A stretch of DNA of 64,000 nucleotides. It comes from an uncultured Clostridia bacterium (GTDB lineage: Bacteria > Bacillota > Clostridia > Oscillospirales > Acutalibacteraceae). A model generated the notes under the pieces. The model made no database searches. It had not been told where the DNA came from and worked only from the letters and a program-made list of their open reading frames with translations. Made by a program: the position numbers and the translations under genes. Below, one piece after another: positions 41,062 through 52,313 of this stretch; positions within the stretch are counted from its first letter, which is position 1, and each line of letters starts with the position of its first letter. The stretch spans positions 1 through 64,000 of the forward strand of contig CANQOP010000008.1 of NCBI GenBank assembly GCA_947625485.1, given 5' to 3'.

Positions 41062-43008
41062 ATGATGAATTACAATAACAATGACCTGGGGTGTACATAT
41101 TATTTTGACCGTACCGTGTTTAAGGTGTGGTCTCCTGACGCCACTGAGGTTAGAGTTCAGCTTTTTAAAACAGGTTCGGATAACGAGCCTGACGCGCAGA
41201 AGCTTGAGAGTTACGGACTGAAATTGGACAGCCAGACGGGCGTTTGGTCAGTGACGGTTTTCGGCGATTTGAAAAATCTTTACTATACTTATCTCGTAAC
41301 GGTAAACGGGGTTACCCGAGAAACTCAGGACGTTTACTCCAAGGCTGTTGGTGTAAACGGAAGACGCAGTATGGTCTGCGATATGGAGTCTACCAATCCC
41401 GTGGGCTGGGATGGAGATAAGCATATTTATGTCAGAAATTCCACGGACGCTATTATCTGGGAAGTACACGTAGGAGACTTTTCGGGAAGTCCTTCCTCGG
41501 GCGTGAGCGAGAAAAACCGAGGTAAGTATCTTGCGTTTACCGAGAGAGGAACAACCTTAAACGGTGAGGGCAGAATAAAGACCTGCGTTGACTACCTTCT
41601 CGATTTGGGCGTAACTCACGTTCACCTTAATCCTGTATACGACTTTGATTCCGTTGACGAATCGAGACCTGAGTCGGGTCAGTACAACTGGGGCTATGAT
41701 CCCTCTAACTATAATGTTCCCGAGGGCTCTTACTCTTCAAATCCGTTCGACGGCAACGTTCGTATAAATGAGTTTAAGCAAATGGTACAAGCGCTCCACA
41801 GCGTCGGTATCGGCGTTGTTATGGATGTGGTATTTAACCATACAAGCTCTACGGATTCGTGCTTTAACCGCACCGTTCCCGATTATTACTACAGAAAATA
41901 CGGCGACCGACTCCTTAATTCCTCGGGCTGCGGCAACGTATTGGCGAGTGAAAAGGAAATGGTCCGCAGCTATATTGTAAACTCTGTTGTTTACTGGGCT
42001 AATGAGTATCATATTGACGGCTTCCGATTTGACCTTATGGGCTGTATTGATACGACAACAATGAACCTTGTCCGACTTGCCCTTGATGAAATTGACCCGC
42101 GTATTCTTGTTTACGGCGAGCCGTGGTCGGCTAATCTCGGAGATAACGGCATTGCGTTCGAGGACGCGTCTGTAAAAGAAAATGCCCATAAGCTTAGCTC
42201 GCGCATAGCTATGTTTAACGACTCGTTCAGAAATGCTTTAAAGGGCAATAACGACGACGCATCGATTGGCTATATTCAGGGAAATAATCATAATATTTAC
42301 TACGTTATCTCGGGTATTCTTGCGTGTTCATCAAATACATTTTTAAAATGGGCGAAAAAACCTACGCAGTGCGTGACATACAACTCGGCTCACGACAATC
42401 TTACTCTTTGGGATAAGCTGATGAAGTCGTCTAACCGAGACGATTATGATACGACCGACGAGCATATTATTGCTATGAATAAGCTTTCGGCGGCTCTCGT
42501 ATTCACCTCTCAGGGCATTCCCTTTATTCTTGGCGGCGAGGAGATGGCGCGTACAAAGTATGGAAACCATAACAGCTACAACTCACCTCTGAGCGTAAAC
42601 GCCATCGACTGGAACAGAGCGCGAAAGTACAAGGAGCTGGTCGATTACTACAAGGGTCTGATTGCTATACGCAAATCATTCTCTCCGCTCAGAGAACCCA
42701 CGACAGTAACGGTAAGCAATACTTATTTTGAAACTAACGGACGAGCAATCGCGTATACTGTTCCCAATATCACTCACGGAGAGTGGGATATGATGGCGAT
42801 TCTCTTCAATAACGGTCACGAGCCCGCGAAGATTACGCTTAAATCTCATACAACTCTTCCTCATTCGTGGGTGGTTATTACCGACTACGAGAGTTCGGGA
42901 GTTGAGGAGCGTAAGCGTATTGACGGGAATGATATTAATATTCCGCCAATGTCTGTCCTTATCCTAATTGATGACAAAAGCTTTGACAGTGTTAAAAAAC
43001 AGAAGTAA
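41062..43008 (+). CDS. pulA: type I pullulanase (GH13 with CBM48)
   Basis: A 648-residue debranching enzyme. An N-terminal CBM48 (about 8-100) precedes the GH13 catalytic barrel with the pullulanase motif YNWGYDPSNYNVPEGSYS, nucleophile D324 (GFRFDLMG), acid/base E353 (YGEPWS) and NSAHDN. It hydrolyses alpha-1,6 bonds in pullulan, glycogen or amylopectin. No signal peptide is seen, so it acts inside the cell, perhaps on stored glycogen. A second ATG directly follows the first, and GGGGG lies upstream. Confidence 0.93.
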   Translation: MMNYNNNDLGCTYYFDRTVFKVWSPDATEVRVQLFKTGSDNEPDAQKLESYGLKLDSQTGVWSVTVFGDLKNLYYTYLVTVNGVTRETQDVYSKAVGVNGRRSMVCDMESTNPVGWDGDKHIYVRNSTDAIIWEVHVGDFSGSPSSGVSEKNRGKYLAFTERGTTLNGEGRIKTCVDYLLDLGVTHVHLNPVYDFDSVDESRPESGQYNWGYDPSNYNVPEGSYSSNPFDGNVRINEFKQMVQALHSVGIGVVMDVVFNHTSSTDSCFNRTVPDYYYRKYGDRLLNSSGCGNVLASEKEMVRSYIVNSVVYWANEYHIDGFRFDLMGCIDTTTMNLVRLALDEIDPRILVYGEPWSANLGDNGIAFEDASVKENAHKLSSRIAMFNDSFRNALKGNNDDASIGYIQGNNHNIYYVISGILACSSNTFLKWAKKPTQCVTYNSAHDNLTLWDKLMKSSNRDDYDTTDEHIIAMNKLSAALVFTSQGIPFILGGEEMARTKYGNHNSYNSPLSVNAIDWNRARKYKELVDYYKGLIAIRKSFSPLREPTTVTVSNTYFETNGRAIAYTVPNITHGEWDMMAILFNNGHEPAKITLKSHTTLPHSWVVITDYESSGVEERKRIDGNDINIPPMSVLILIDDKSFDSVKKQK

Positions 43009-43012
43009 ATTC

Positions 43013-43121
43013 TTGACAATTCGGGAATTTATGGTATAATCTAAATGTTACTCGAATGAATGAGTAGCTGTATCCTTGCGACAGAAAATGTCGCCATTAA
43101 GTCCAGAAGGAGGTGTTCAAC
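43013..43121 (+). promoter_or_regulatory. promoter and leader of rpsF-ssb-rpsR
   Basis: TTGACA (43013-43018) and TATAAT (43035-43040) with 16 bp between them. The leader folds two small hairpins, TACTC/GAGTA (43049-43066) and GCGACA/TGTCGC (43078-43094), before AAGGAGG. The S6-S18 autoregulatory motif was sought but not clearly found. Confidence 0.6.
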
Positions 43122-43415
43122 GTGGCAGTAAAAGCAAATTACGAAACAGTAATGATTTTCTCATTAAAGCAGGGCGAAGAGAACATTCAGGCTCTTATTG
43201 AAAAATTCAAGGCTTTAATCGAGAAACACGCTACTCTGCAGAATGTTGATGAATGGGGTAAGCGCAGACTCGCTTATCTAATCAACAAGGAAAGCGACGG
43301 TTACTATGTTCTTATGAACTTTGAGTCAACAGCTGAGTTTCCTGCTGAGCTCGACCGTATTTTTAAAATCACAGACGGCGTTCTCCGTTCTATGATTATT
43401 AAGAAGGATGAATGA
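43122..43415 (+). CDS. rpsF: 30S ribosomal protein S6
   Basis: 97 residues starting at the GTG of GTGGCAGTAAAA, 7 bases after AAGGAGG. It has the S6 pattern NYETVMIFSL and DEWGKRRLAYLINKESDGYYVL. First gene of the conserved rpsF-ssb-rpsR operon; ssb follows in 43 bp. Confidence 0.96.
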   Translation: MAVKANYETVMIFSLKQGEENIQALIEKFKALIEKHATLQNVDEWGKRRLAYLINKESDGYYVLMNFESTAEFPAELDRIFKITDGVLRSMIIKKDE

Positions 43416-43458
43416 TTTTTAGTACGCACGTAGGTGTGAATGAAAGGAAAGATGTAAT

Positions 43459-43923
43459 ATGTTGAACAGAGTAATTTTAATGGGCAGACTTGTTGCAGAC
43501 CCTGAGCTGAAAACAACAGCCTCTGGAATAAGCGTAACAAGCTTCCGTATTGCGGTTGACCGCAGCTACGTTAAGAGCGGTGAGGAGCGTAAGGCTGATT
43601 TCATCGACATAGTATGCTGGCGTCAGACAGCTGAATTCGTATGCCGTTACTTCGGCAAAGGGTCGCTTATTGCGCTCGAGGGACAGCTTCAGAGCCGCAC
43701 ATATCAGGCAAAGGACGGCACGAACCGTTACGTTACGGAGGTAGTAGCGGATAACGTTAGTTTTACTGGCGAACGTCGCGACGCTAACAACTCCTACGGG
43801 GGTCAGTCTTATAACCAGAGTTATAATGCTTCTTCGGAGCCTGCTTCGCCTGCACCGAGTTATCAGAACGGAGACAATTCCGATTTTCAGCTGATGCCTG
43901 ATACTGATGACTTACCTTTTTAA
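43459..43923 (+). CDS. ssb: single-stranded DNA-binding protein
   Basis: A 154-residue SSB with the OB-fold start MLNRVILMGRLVADPELKTT, aromatic DNA-binding positions such as the WRQTAEF segment, a Gln/Ser/Asn-rich linker (about 110-140) and the acidic tip DTDDLPF that recruits partner proteins. GAAAGGAAAG precedes the ATG. Confidence 0.95.
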   Translation: MLNRVILMGRLVADPELKTTASGISVTSFRIAVDRSYVKSGEERKADFIDIVCWRQTAEFVCRYFGKGSLIALEGQLQSRTYQAKDGTNRYVTEVVADNVSFTGERRDANNSYGGQSYNQSYNASSEPASPAPSYQNGDNSDFQLMPDTDDLPF

Positions 43924-43982
43924 TTGATTCTAACCCTTTGGGTATATAGAAAAGCTACTAATATTTGAAAGGAGAAATAATC

Positions 43983-44219
43983 ATGGCAGATCGTCCGATT
44001 CGCGGCAGAAAAGGCCGCAGAAAAGTTTGCGCATTTTGTGTAGACAAGATTGAAACTATTGATTATAAAGACATCGCTCGTCTTCGCCGTTATATGAGCG
44101 AGCGCGGAAAGATTTTACCGCGCCGCGTGACAGGCACCTGCGCTAAACACCAGAGAGAGCTTACGACCTCTATCAAGCGTGCGCGCCAGGTAGCGCTGCT
44201 TCCTTACACAACAGACTGA
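43983..44219 (+). CDS. rpsR: 30S ribosomal protein S18
   Basis: A 78-residue S18 with the CAFC segment, [20 protein letters not shown] and the [10 protein letters not shown] end. Start chosen at MADRPIRG, right after GAAAGGAG; an upstream in-frame start would include the ribosome binding site. Confidence 0.95.
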   Translation: MADRPIRGRKGRRKVCAFCVDKIETIDYKDIARLRRYMSERGKILPRRVTGTCAKHQRELTTSIKRARQVALLPYTTD

Positions 44220-44225
44220 TAAGTC

Positions 44226-44247
44226 AAGCCGTCCTGAGGGACGGCTT
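44226..44247 (+). terminator. terminator after rpsR
   Basis: A 9-bp stem AAGCCGTCC/GGACGGCTT with loop TGAG and a T run after it. Confidence 0.85.
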
Positions 44248-44415
44248 TTTACTTTGCGTATTTTTCTTACTTTTATTGGATATTATACTTTTATTTTGGG
44301 GTGATTTATAGTATAATAAAAAAGACTTCATTCTTTAGAACTTTATCTGCCTGCTATGTTATGAGTGGCAATTATCAATTATATTAAATATATTAAAATA
44401 AAATCGGTGATAATT

Positions 44416-44967
44416 ATGTATAAAGAAATTAAAAAACAGGTTTTAGCCTTATTTAAGGAAATTTTAGAAGAGGCAAAGCTAAAAAAGGGCGACCTTGTTG
44501 TACTCGGTTGCTCAACGAGCGAGGTTATCGGTTCGCGTATCGGTACAAACTCTCAGTTTGACTGCGCAAAGGCTATGTACGAAAGCTTTTATCCTTATCT
44601 TAAAGAAAAAGGAATTTTCCTTGCCGCTCAGTGCTGCGAGCATCTTGAAAGGGCGCTTGTTGTAGAGCGTGAATATGCAATTTCTCACAGCTTGGAAATA
44701 GTAAACGCTGTTCCTCAGCCCAAAGCCGGCGGCAGCAGCGCAACCGCGGCGTATCAAATGTTCAGTGATCCCGTGCTTGTTCTGCACGTTAAGGCGGACG
44801 CAGGAGTTGATATAGGAGGAACTCTCATTGGTATGCATCTTAAGGAAGTCGCTGTACCGATTAAAACATCGCTTAGGAAAATAGGAGACGCAAACATTGT
44901 ATGTGCCCGAACACGCCCCAGATTTGTAGGCGGAGAGCGTGCGGTTTATAATAAAAGTCTTATGTAG
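44416..44967 (+). CDS. UPF0340/TIGR01440 family protein (YwlG-like)
   Basis: A 183-residue protein with the family motifs VVLGCSTSEVIGSRIGTNS, FLAAQCCEHLERALVVE and VPQPKAGGSSATAAY. It is conserved across Firmicutes and has an alpha/beta fold of unknown function. The ATG at 44416 is used because GGTGA precedes it and the family begins there. It is directly followed by a tandem repeat array rather than a terminator. Confidence 0.85.
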   Translation: MYKEIKKQVLALFKEILEEAKLKKGDLVVLGCSTSEVIGSRIGTNSQFDCAKAMYESFYPYLKEKGIFLAAQCCEHLERALVVEREYAISHSLEIVNAVPQPKAGGSSATAAYQMFSDPVLVLHVKADAGVDIGGTLIGMHLKEVAVPIKTSLRKIGDANIVCARTRPRFVGGERAVYNKSLM

Positions 44968-45593
44968 GGATAGAATGATATAATACTTGCCCGCTCAGGT
45001 TGTCGAAAGCAGGGCGAGCGACGGCTGAATTTTCCATATACGCCTTATCTGCCCACGATAAGGTTGTTACGAGAATTATTAACAAACATTTGTGGGCGGA
45101 AAGGCTATGGAAAAGTGTTTCACACTTTTCTCTTTTCGATTTATATTGCCCGCTCAGGTTGTCGAAAGCAGGGCGAGCGACGGCTGAATTTTCCATATAC
45201 GCCTTATCCGCCCACGATAAGGTTGTAATGAAAACCATTAACTTAATTTTGTGGGCGGAAAGGCTATGGAAAAGTGTTTCACACTTTTCTCTTTTCGATT
45301 TATATTGCCCGCTCAGTTTGCCGCAAGCAGGGCGAGCGATGGCTAAATTTCCATATACGCCTTATCCGCCCACGATAAGGTTGTTACGAGTATTATTAAC
45401 TAACATTTGTGGGCGGAAAGGCTATGGAAAAGTGTTTCACACTTTTCTCTTTTCGATTTATATTACCCGCTCAGTTTGCCGCAAGCGGCAACGAGCGATG
45501 GCTAAATTTCCATATACGCCTTATCCGCCCACGATAAGGTTGTAATGAAAACCATTAACTTAATTTTGTGGGCGGAAAGGCTATGGAAATTAT
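44968..45593. repeat. four-copy tandem array of a 159-bp palindromic unit
   Basis: Units begin at 44989, 45148, 45307 and about 45466 (GCCCGCTCAG or ACCCGCTCAG), and the last stops at about 45589, in the middle of its outer arm. Each unit has TTTTCCATA and TATGGAAAA as outer arms (45189-45197 and 45265-45273 in unit 2), CCGCCCAC and GTGGGCGG inside them, and a small CCTTATC...GATAAGG hairpin. GAAAAGTGT/ACACTTTTC adds another hairpin. Units 1-2 and 3-4 form two subtypes (GGTTGTCG versus GTTTGCCG). Since 159 is a multiple of 3, open frames run through it but look non-coding. Confidence 0.85.
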
Positions 45594-48153
<2,560 letters not shown>

Positions 48154-48170
48154 TACAAATGTTAAGGCGA

Positions 48171-48196
48171 ATACCTTCCGTTAATTCGGAAGGTAT
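48171..48196 (+). terminator. terminator after ligA
   Basis: A 10-bp stem ATACCTTCCG/CGGAAGGTAT with loop TTAATT and a T run. Its right arm overlaps the -35 box of the next promoter. Confidence 0.85.
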
Positions 48197-48221
48197 ATTT
48201 TTTTGCCCTTTTTCATATATC
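48192..48221 (+). promoter_or_regulatory. candidate sigma-E promoter of the spoIIIA operon
   Basis: GGTATATT (48192-48199) and CATATATC (48214-48221) spaced by 14 bp fit the sporulation sigma-E pattern (GNATATT, N13-15, CATANANT-like). The spoIIIA operon is sigma-E-dependent in Bacillus and Clostridia. It lies 40 bp before the spoIIIAA start. Confidence 0.6.
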
Positions 48222-48260
48222 TTATTATCTAAAACTAAGTCAAAAATACAGGAGCGTTAA

Positions 48261-49190
48261 ATGAACGAACAAAAATCTTATGAGCTTGCAGTACAAGCTT
48301 TTTCGCCGAAAATCTCTTGTCGGATAAAAAATATACCCTTAAATTTAGTCAGGGACATTCAGGAAATTCGCCTTCGTGTAAACCGACCGATAACCTTATG
48401 TACGGGAAATATTACATATTATGTTACCGAAAACGGTCAGATTGCTACCGAGCCGGGCGGAAATCTTCTTACTGTGGACAAAGACGATATGCACAGAACG
48501 TTTAACAATCTCTGCAACTACTCGGTGTTCTCAAAGCAGAACGAGATAAAAAACGGTTTCATAACAATACGCGGCGGAAGCCGCGCGGGTATCTGCGGTA
48601 CTGCTGTTTCGGAGAAAAACAGCATTTCAAATATCCGTGATATAAGCTCGATTATTCTGCGCATAGCGTCTGAGCGCATAGGCTGCGGTAATGATTTGTT
48701 AAACACAGTTTCTGAACCTGAGCGCGGTTTTTTGTTGTGCGGCGCTCCCTGCAGCGGAAAAACCACTATTTTACGTGATGTTTCGCGCCGTCTTTCGGTT
48801 TCGCACAATGTTGCTCTTATTGATAGCCGCAGCGAGCTTGCAGGCACTTATATGGGCGAGGCTCAGAACGATATAGGTATGTGCGATGTACTCGACGGTT
48901 ACAGCAAAAAGGACGGCTTTGACCATGCGGTGCGTTGCCTTTCGCCCGAGATAGTTGTATGTGATGAGATAGGCGACGACTCAGACGCGTGTTCAGTTGA
49001 AAATGCAACAGGGAGCGGCGTGTCAGTAATTGCCTCCGCCCACTGCTCGGATATGGACGAGCTTATGCGAAAGTCAAGCCTTCAAGGACTGATTAAGAAG
49101 AGAGCCTTTAAAAGCATTGTGTTTCTGAAGAGCCGTCGAGAAATCGGAAAAATAGGGGAGATTATAGACTGTGATGAGCTTTTGGATTAA
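48261..49190 (+). CDS. spoIIIAA: stage III sporulation protein AA (ATPase)
   Basis: A 309-residue secretion-type ATPase with Walker A GAPCSGKTT at 161-169 and Walker B EIVVCDEIGDD. It powers the mother-cell-to-forespore channel with the SpoIIIAB-AH proteins. First gene of the operon, behind a sigma-E-type promoter and AGGAGCG. It overlaps spoIIIAB by 20 bp. Confidence 0.95.
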   Translation: MNEQKSYELAVQAFSPKISCRIKNIPLNLVRDIQEIRLRVNRPITLCTGNITYYVTENGQIATEPGGNLLTVDKDDMHRTFNNLCNYSVFSKQNEIKNGFITIRGGSRAGICGTAVSEKNSISNIRDISSIILRIASERIGCGNDLLNTVSEPERGFLLCGAPCSGKTTILRDVSRRLSVSHNVALIDSRSELAGTYMGEAQNDIGMCDVLDGYSKKDGFDHAVRCLSPEIVVCDEIGDDSDACSVENATGSGVSVIASAHCSDMDELMRKSSLQGLIKKRAFKSIVFLKSRREIGKIGEIIDCDELLD

Positions 49191-49668
49191 AATAATCGGC
49201 TCGCTTTTGCTCCTGCTTTCGGTAACAGTATGCGGATTTTACTTTTCAAACCGACTCAAACTTCGGCGTGATTTTCTGCTCGCGTTTATCGAGTTTCTGA
49301 CGAATCTCGAAACCAATATCCGTTATACCTCCGACGATATAATTAATCTCGTAAAACGCTCTGCACCGAATTATCTTACGGATATTTTCTGCACGGATTC
49401 ATATGTGTTTACTGACTACTGGACAGACTCACTAAGCAGAATCCCGAAATCTTACGGTCTGAAAGCTGACGACTGTTCTTTGCTAAGCGAGTTTGGGAAG
49501 CTTCTCGGAACTACGGATATTGAGGGACAGCTTAACCATATAGAGCTTTACAAAACACTGTTTAAAAATTCTCTTGATAATTCTGAAAAGGAATATAAAA
49601 GCAAAGGCAAGCTATATAGACTTCTCGGTTTTTTCTGCGGAGCAACTCTTGCAATAATGTTTATATAA
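49171..49668 (+). CDS. spoIIIAB: stage III sporulation protein AB
   Basis: A 165-residue protein with an N-terminal transmembrane helix (about 3-22), a helical domain with RDFLLAFIEFLTNLETNIRYT and a C-terminal membrane helix (YRLLGFFCGATLAIMFI). It resembles GspF-like platform proteins. It starts at GTG 49171 or ATG 49174, inside spoIIIAA. Confidence 0.92.
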   Translation: MMSFWIKIIGSLLLLLSVTVCGFYFSNRLKLRRDFLLAFIEFLTNLETNIRYTSDDIINLVKRSAPNYLTDIFCTDSYVFTDYWTDSLSRIPKSYGLKADDCSLLSEFGKLLGTTDIEGQLNHIELYKTLFKNSLDNSEKEYKSKGKLYRLLGFFCGATLAIMFI

Positions 49669-49681
49669 AGGACGGAAAACT

Positions 49682-49876
49682 ATGGACGTTGATATGATTT
49701 TTAAAATTGCCGCAATAGGCATAATTGTCGCAGTGCTCAATCAACTGCTGATTCGCAGCGGACGCGAGGAGCAGGCTATGCTTACCACACTGGCGGGGCT
49801 TATCGTAGTGCTTTCAATGCTTGTAACGCAGATAAGCAGTCTATTTACGTCTATTAAGTCGCTCTTCGGTCTATGA
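49682..49876 (+). CDS. spoIIIAC: stage III sporulation protein AC
   Basis: A 64-residue protein with two transmembrane helices (IAAIGIIVAVLNQLL and TLAGLIVVLSMLVTQISSL). It is typical in size and order, and overlaps spoIIIAD by 4 bases (ATGA). Confidence 0.93.
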   Translation: MDVDMIFKIAAIGIIVAVLNQLLIRSGREEQAMLTTLAGLIVVLSMLVTQISSLFTSIKSLFGL

Positions 49877-50268
49877 ATATAATATCAATCACTATGATAG
49901 GCATAGTTACCGCCGTGCTCTCGCTCTCTATAAGACGGTATAACGGCGAAATATCTCTAATAATTGCAATTGCAGGCTGTGTAATAATCTTTCTTTCCGT
50001 ACTTTTAAATCTTTCCTCAGTATTTGAAACAGTCAAGTCAATCTTAGCCACAGCTTCGGTCAGGACAGAATACATAGTAATTTTGCTTAAAGCGGTCGGA
50101 ATCTGTTTTCTTACGGAGTTTGCCTGCGATTGCTGTAATGACGCAGGGCAGAGAGCTCTCGCAGGCAATGTCTCGCTCGCAGGGAAAATACTAGTGCTGG
50201 TAACAGCGATTCCGCTTTATGAGGATATTCTAAATACTGTGCTTTCGCTTACGGGAGGTGCGGTATGA
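49873..50268 (+). CDS. spoIIIAD: stage III sporulation protein AD
   Basis: A 131-residue polytopic membrane protein with three or four helices and the conserved EFACDCCNDAGQRALAGNVSLAGK loop. Its start overlaps spoIIIAC and its stop overlaps spoIIIAE by 4 bases each. Confidence 0.93.
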   Translation: MNIISITMIGIVTAVLSLSIRRYNGEISLIIAIAGCVIIFLSVLLNLSSVFETVKSILATASVRTEYIVILLKAVGICFLTEFACDCCNDAGQRALAGNVSLAGKILVLVTAIPLYEDILNTVLSLTGGAV

Positions 50269-51395
50269 AAAAGATATTTTTTATTATATGTGCAGTAATT
50301 GCCGTATTTGTTTCAGGTGAAATATCTGTTAAAGCGGCTGCTTACGACGACTTAAAGGAACAGTACAATGCGGACAGCATAATGGACGAGCTGCCCGACA
50401 GTACAAAAAAGTCGCTTTCAGATTTAGGTATAGACGGTATAGACATAGAATCAATCAATGACTTGTCATTTGAAAAAATTGTCGGCTCTATTATGAATAC
50501 TGCCGCCGAACAAAGCAAAACTCCGCTTAAAATACTCGCCACAACCGTCGCGATAATGCTTTTATATTCAATTCTTTATTCGTTTAAATCGTCGTTTGAT
50601 AACAACTCAATGCAGCAGGTGCTTTCTGTGTGTACCACGCTTTGTATAACCTGCGCCGCCGTTATTCCTGTTACGGAGGTCATAACAACAGGAGTAGACA
50701 TAATCCAGACGACAGCAAATTTTATGCTCGCATTCATACCAATAATCGCGCTTATTATAACCGCGTCAGGGCACGCCGCAAGCTCAGCCTCGTACTATTC
50801 GATTATGATTTTCGCGGGACAAGGCGTGTCCCAGCTTTCAGCGAATGTTATAGCGCCGTTTCTTAAAATTTTCCTCGGTATAAGCGTAAGCTCCGCAATT
50901 TCTCCGAGTGTAAATCTGAACGGAATAGTGCAGTTTATATCCCGTCTTGTAAAGTGGCTTTTGGGCTTTATTATGACGATTTTTACTGCGTTTCTTACGA
51001 TAAAACAGCTCATATCCACTGGCGTGGACAATGTGTCAACGCGTGCGGTCAGGTTTACCCTTACAAGCCTTGTGCCCGTGGTAGGCTCGGCGCTCTCGGA
51101 CGCATACCGTACCGTGCAAAGTTCGGTAGGACTTCTGAAGTCGGGTATGGGTGTTTTTGTGATAATAGCTGTAGCTGTTTTGTTTCTGCCGATACTGTTG
51201 CAGTGCCTTTGCTGGATGCTCACCCTTAACGCAAGCAAATCGGTAGGAGAGGTGCTCGGGCTCAGAGAACCGTGCTTTATCTTCGAGGCGGTCAATACCG
51301 TGGTAACAACCGTGTTTGCTATTTTGCTCTGCATAATGTCCGTATTCATTATATCGACCGCCTTGATACTTATGCTGGGAGGCGCGGGAGTATGA
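50265..51395 (+). CDS. spoIIIAE: stage III sporulation protein AE
   Basis: A 376-residue protein with an N-terminal signal sequence, an extracytoplasmic region and eight or so transmembrane helices. The motifs ISSAISPSVNLNGIV and a long TSLVPVVGSALSDAYRT are conserved. It is the large membrane component of the SpoIIIA channel. Confidence 0.93.
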   Translation: MKKIFFIICAVIAVFVSGEISVKAAAYDDLKEQYNADSIMDELPDSTKKSLSDLGIDGIDIESINDLSFEKIVGSIMNTAAEQSKTPLKILATTVAIMLLYSILYSFKSSFDNNSMQQVLSVCTTLCITCAAVIPVTEVITTGVDIIQTTANFMLAFIPIIALIITASGHAASSASYYSIMIFAGQGVSQLSANVIAPFLKIFLGISVSSAISPSVNLNGIVQFISRLVKWLLGFIMTIFTAFLTIKQLISTGVDNVSTRAVRFTLTSLVPVVGSALSDAYRTVQSSVGLLKSGMGVFVIIAVAVLFLPILLQCLCWMLTLNASKSVGEVLGLREPCFIFEAVNTVVTTVFAILLCIMSVFIISTALILMLGGAGV

Positions 51396-51865
51396 AAGAT
51401 ATAGGAACTGTAGCAGCTGTAATCTGCGTTTGCTCTGTCGCGGTCTCGCTCATAAGCACAATATCTCCTCAGGGTAATATGCGCAAGGTGGTAAACCTTG
51501 TAATCGGCGCCTTTATGCTCTGCTGTATGATATTTCCCATAAAAACAGCAGTGAGCGGTTTTAAGCTTAATATCGACGCGGCTCCGCTGAGCGACAATCT
51601 CCAAGATACCGCCGCCGAGGCTTATAATAACGCCGTCCTGACGGAAACTAAAAACAGTCTCGAATCCTCAATGAACGCTTATCTTGCCCAAAACGGAATA
51701 AAAACAGGCGGAGTTGCGGTCGACCTTGAAGTTAATGAAAAAGGTGGAATATATATAAGCTATACCGGCATATATATTTCAATAAAGGACAGTGAAAAAT
51801 CAGACGAGATTGTAAAGCTTGTCAGGGAAAAGTTTGAGGTAACCCCCGAGATAATAACGAGGTAG
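51392..51865 (+). CDS. spoIIIAF: stage III sporulation protein AF
   Basis: A 157-residue protein from the ATG at 51392, which overlaps the spoIIIAE stop by 4 bases; an upstream in-frame extension would lie wholly inside spoIIIAE. Two N-terminal transmembrane helices are followed by a soluble ring-building-like domain (about 75-157). Confidence 0.9.
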   Translation: MKDIGTVAAVICVCSVAVSLISTISPQGNMRKVVNLVIGAFMLCCMIFPIKTAVSGFKLNIDAAPLSDNLQDTAAEAYNNAVLTETKNSLESSMNAYLAQNGIKTGGVAVDLEVNEKGGIYISYTGIYISIKDSEKSDEIVKLVREKFEVTPEIITR

Positions 51866-51867
51866 GT

Positions 51868-52302
51868 ATGCAAAAGCTGGATTTAAAAAATCTGTTCAAG
51901 GACGGAAAAATAAGAAATTTAATAGTAATATGCGGTATTATCGGCATAGCGCTGATATTCCTTTCATCATTTATAGGTGCTCCCGACAGCCAAAACAATA
52001 CGGCAAACTCAAACGTATCTGAGTACAAGGAGCAAATGCAAAGTTCGGTTCAACAAATGCTCGAGAATATAGAAGGCGTAGGAAACGCCAGCGTGCTGCT
52101 CACGATAGAGAACTCCGTGGAAGGCGTGTATCTTGAGAATAATTCTACTAAAACCAAGGAAATTGAGCCTAAAATACGCGGTGTTGTCGTGGCGTGCAGC
52201 GGAGGTGATGACCCTATTGTCATACAACGCGTGACGCAGGCAGTCACAAAAGCGCTGAACATTTCCACCGCAAAGGTGTATGTAACAAAATTACAAGAAT
52301 AG
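51868..52302 (+). CDS. spoIIIAG: stage III sporulation protein AG
   Basis: A 144-residue protein with one transmembrane helix (about 16-35) and a C-terminal ring-building domain with LLTIENSVEGVYL and RGVVVACSGGDDPIVIQRVTQAV. It forms a ring in the intermembrane space of the channel. It begins 2 bp after spoIIIAF. Confidence 0.93.
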   Translation: MQKLDLKNLFKDGKIRNLIVICGIIGIALIFLSSFIGAPDSQNNTANSNVSEYKEQMQSSVQQMLENIEGVGNASVLLTIENSVEGVYLENNSTKTKEIEPKIRGVVVACSGGDDPIVIQRVTQAVTKALNISTAKVYVTKLQE

Positions 52303-52313
52303 AGGTAAAAAAT

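Noticed and set aside
45000-45545. Long open frames on both strands across the 44989-45589 region (for example about 180 codons on the plus strand)
   Set aside because: They are open because the repeat unit is 159 bp, a multiple of three; the translations repeat with each unit, have no ribosome binding site and resemble no protein.
44989-45589. CRISPR or rRNA/tRNA content in the 159-bp repeats
   Set aside because: The repeat has no unique spacers and no tRNA-like or rRNA-like elements; it is a palindromic tandem unit.
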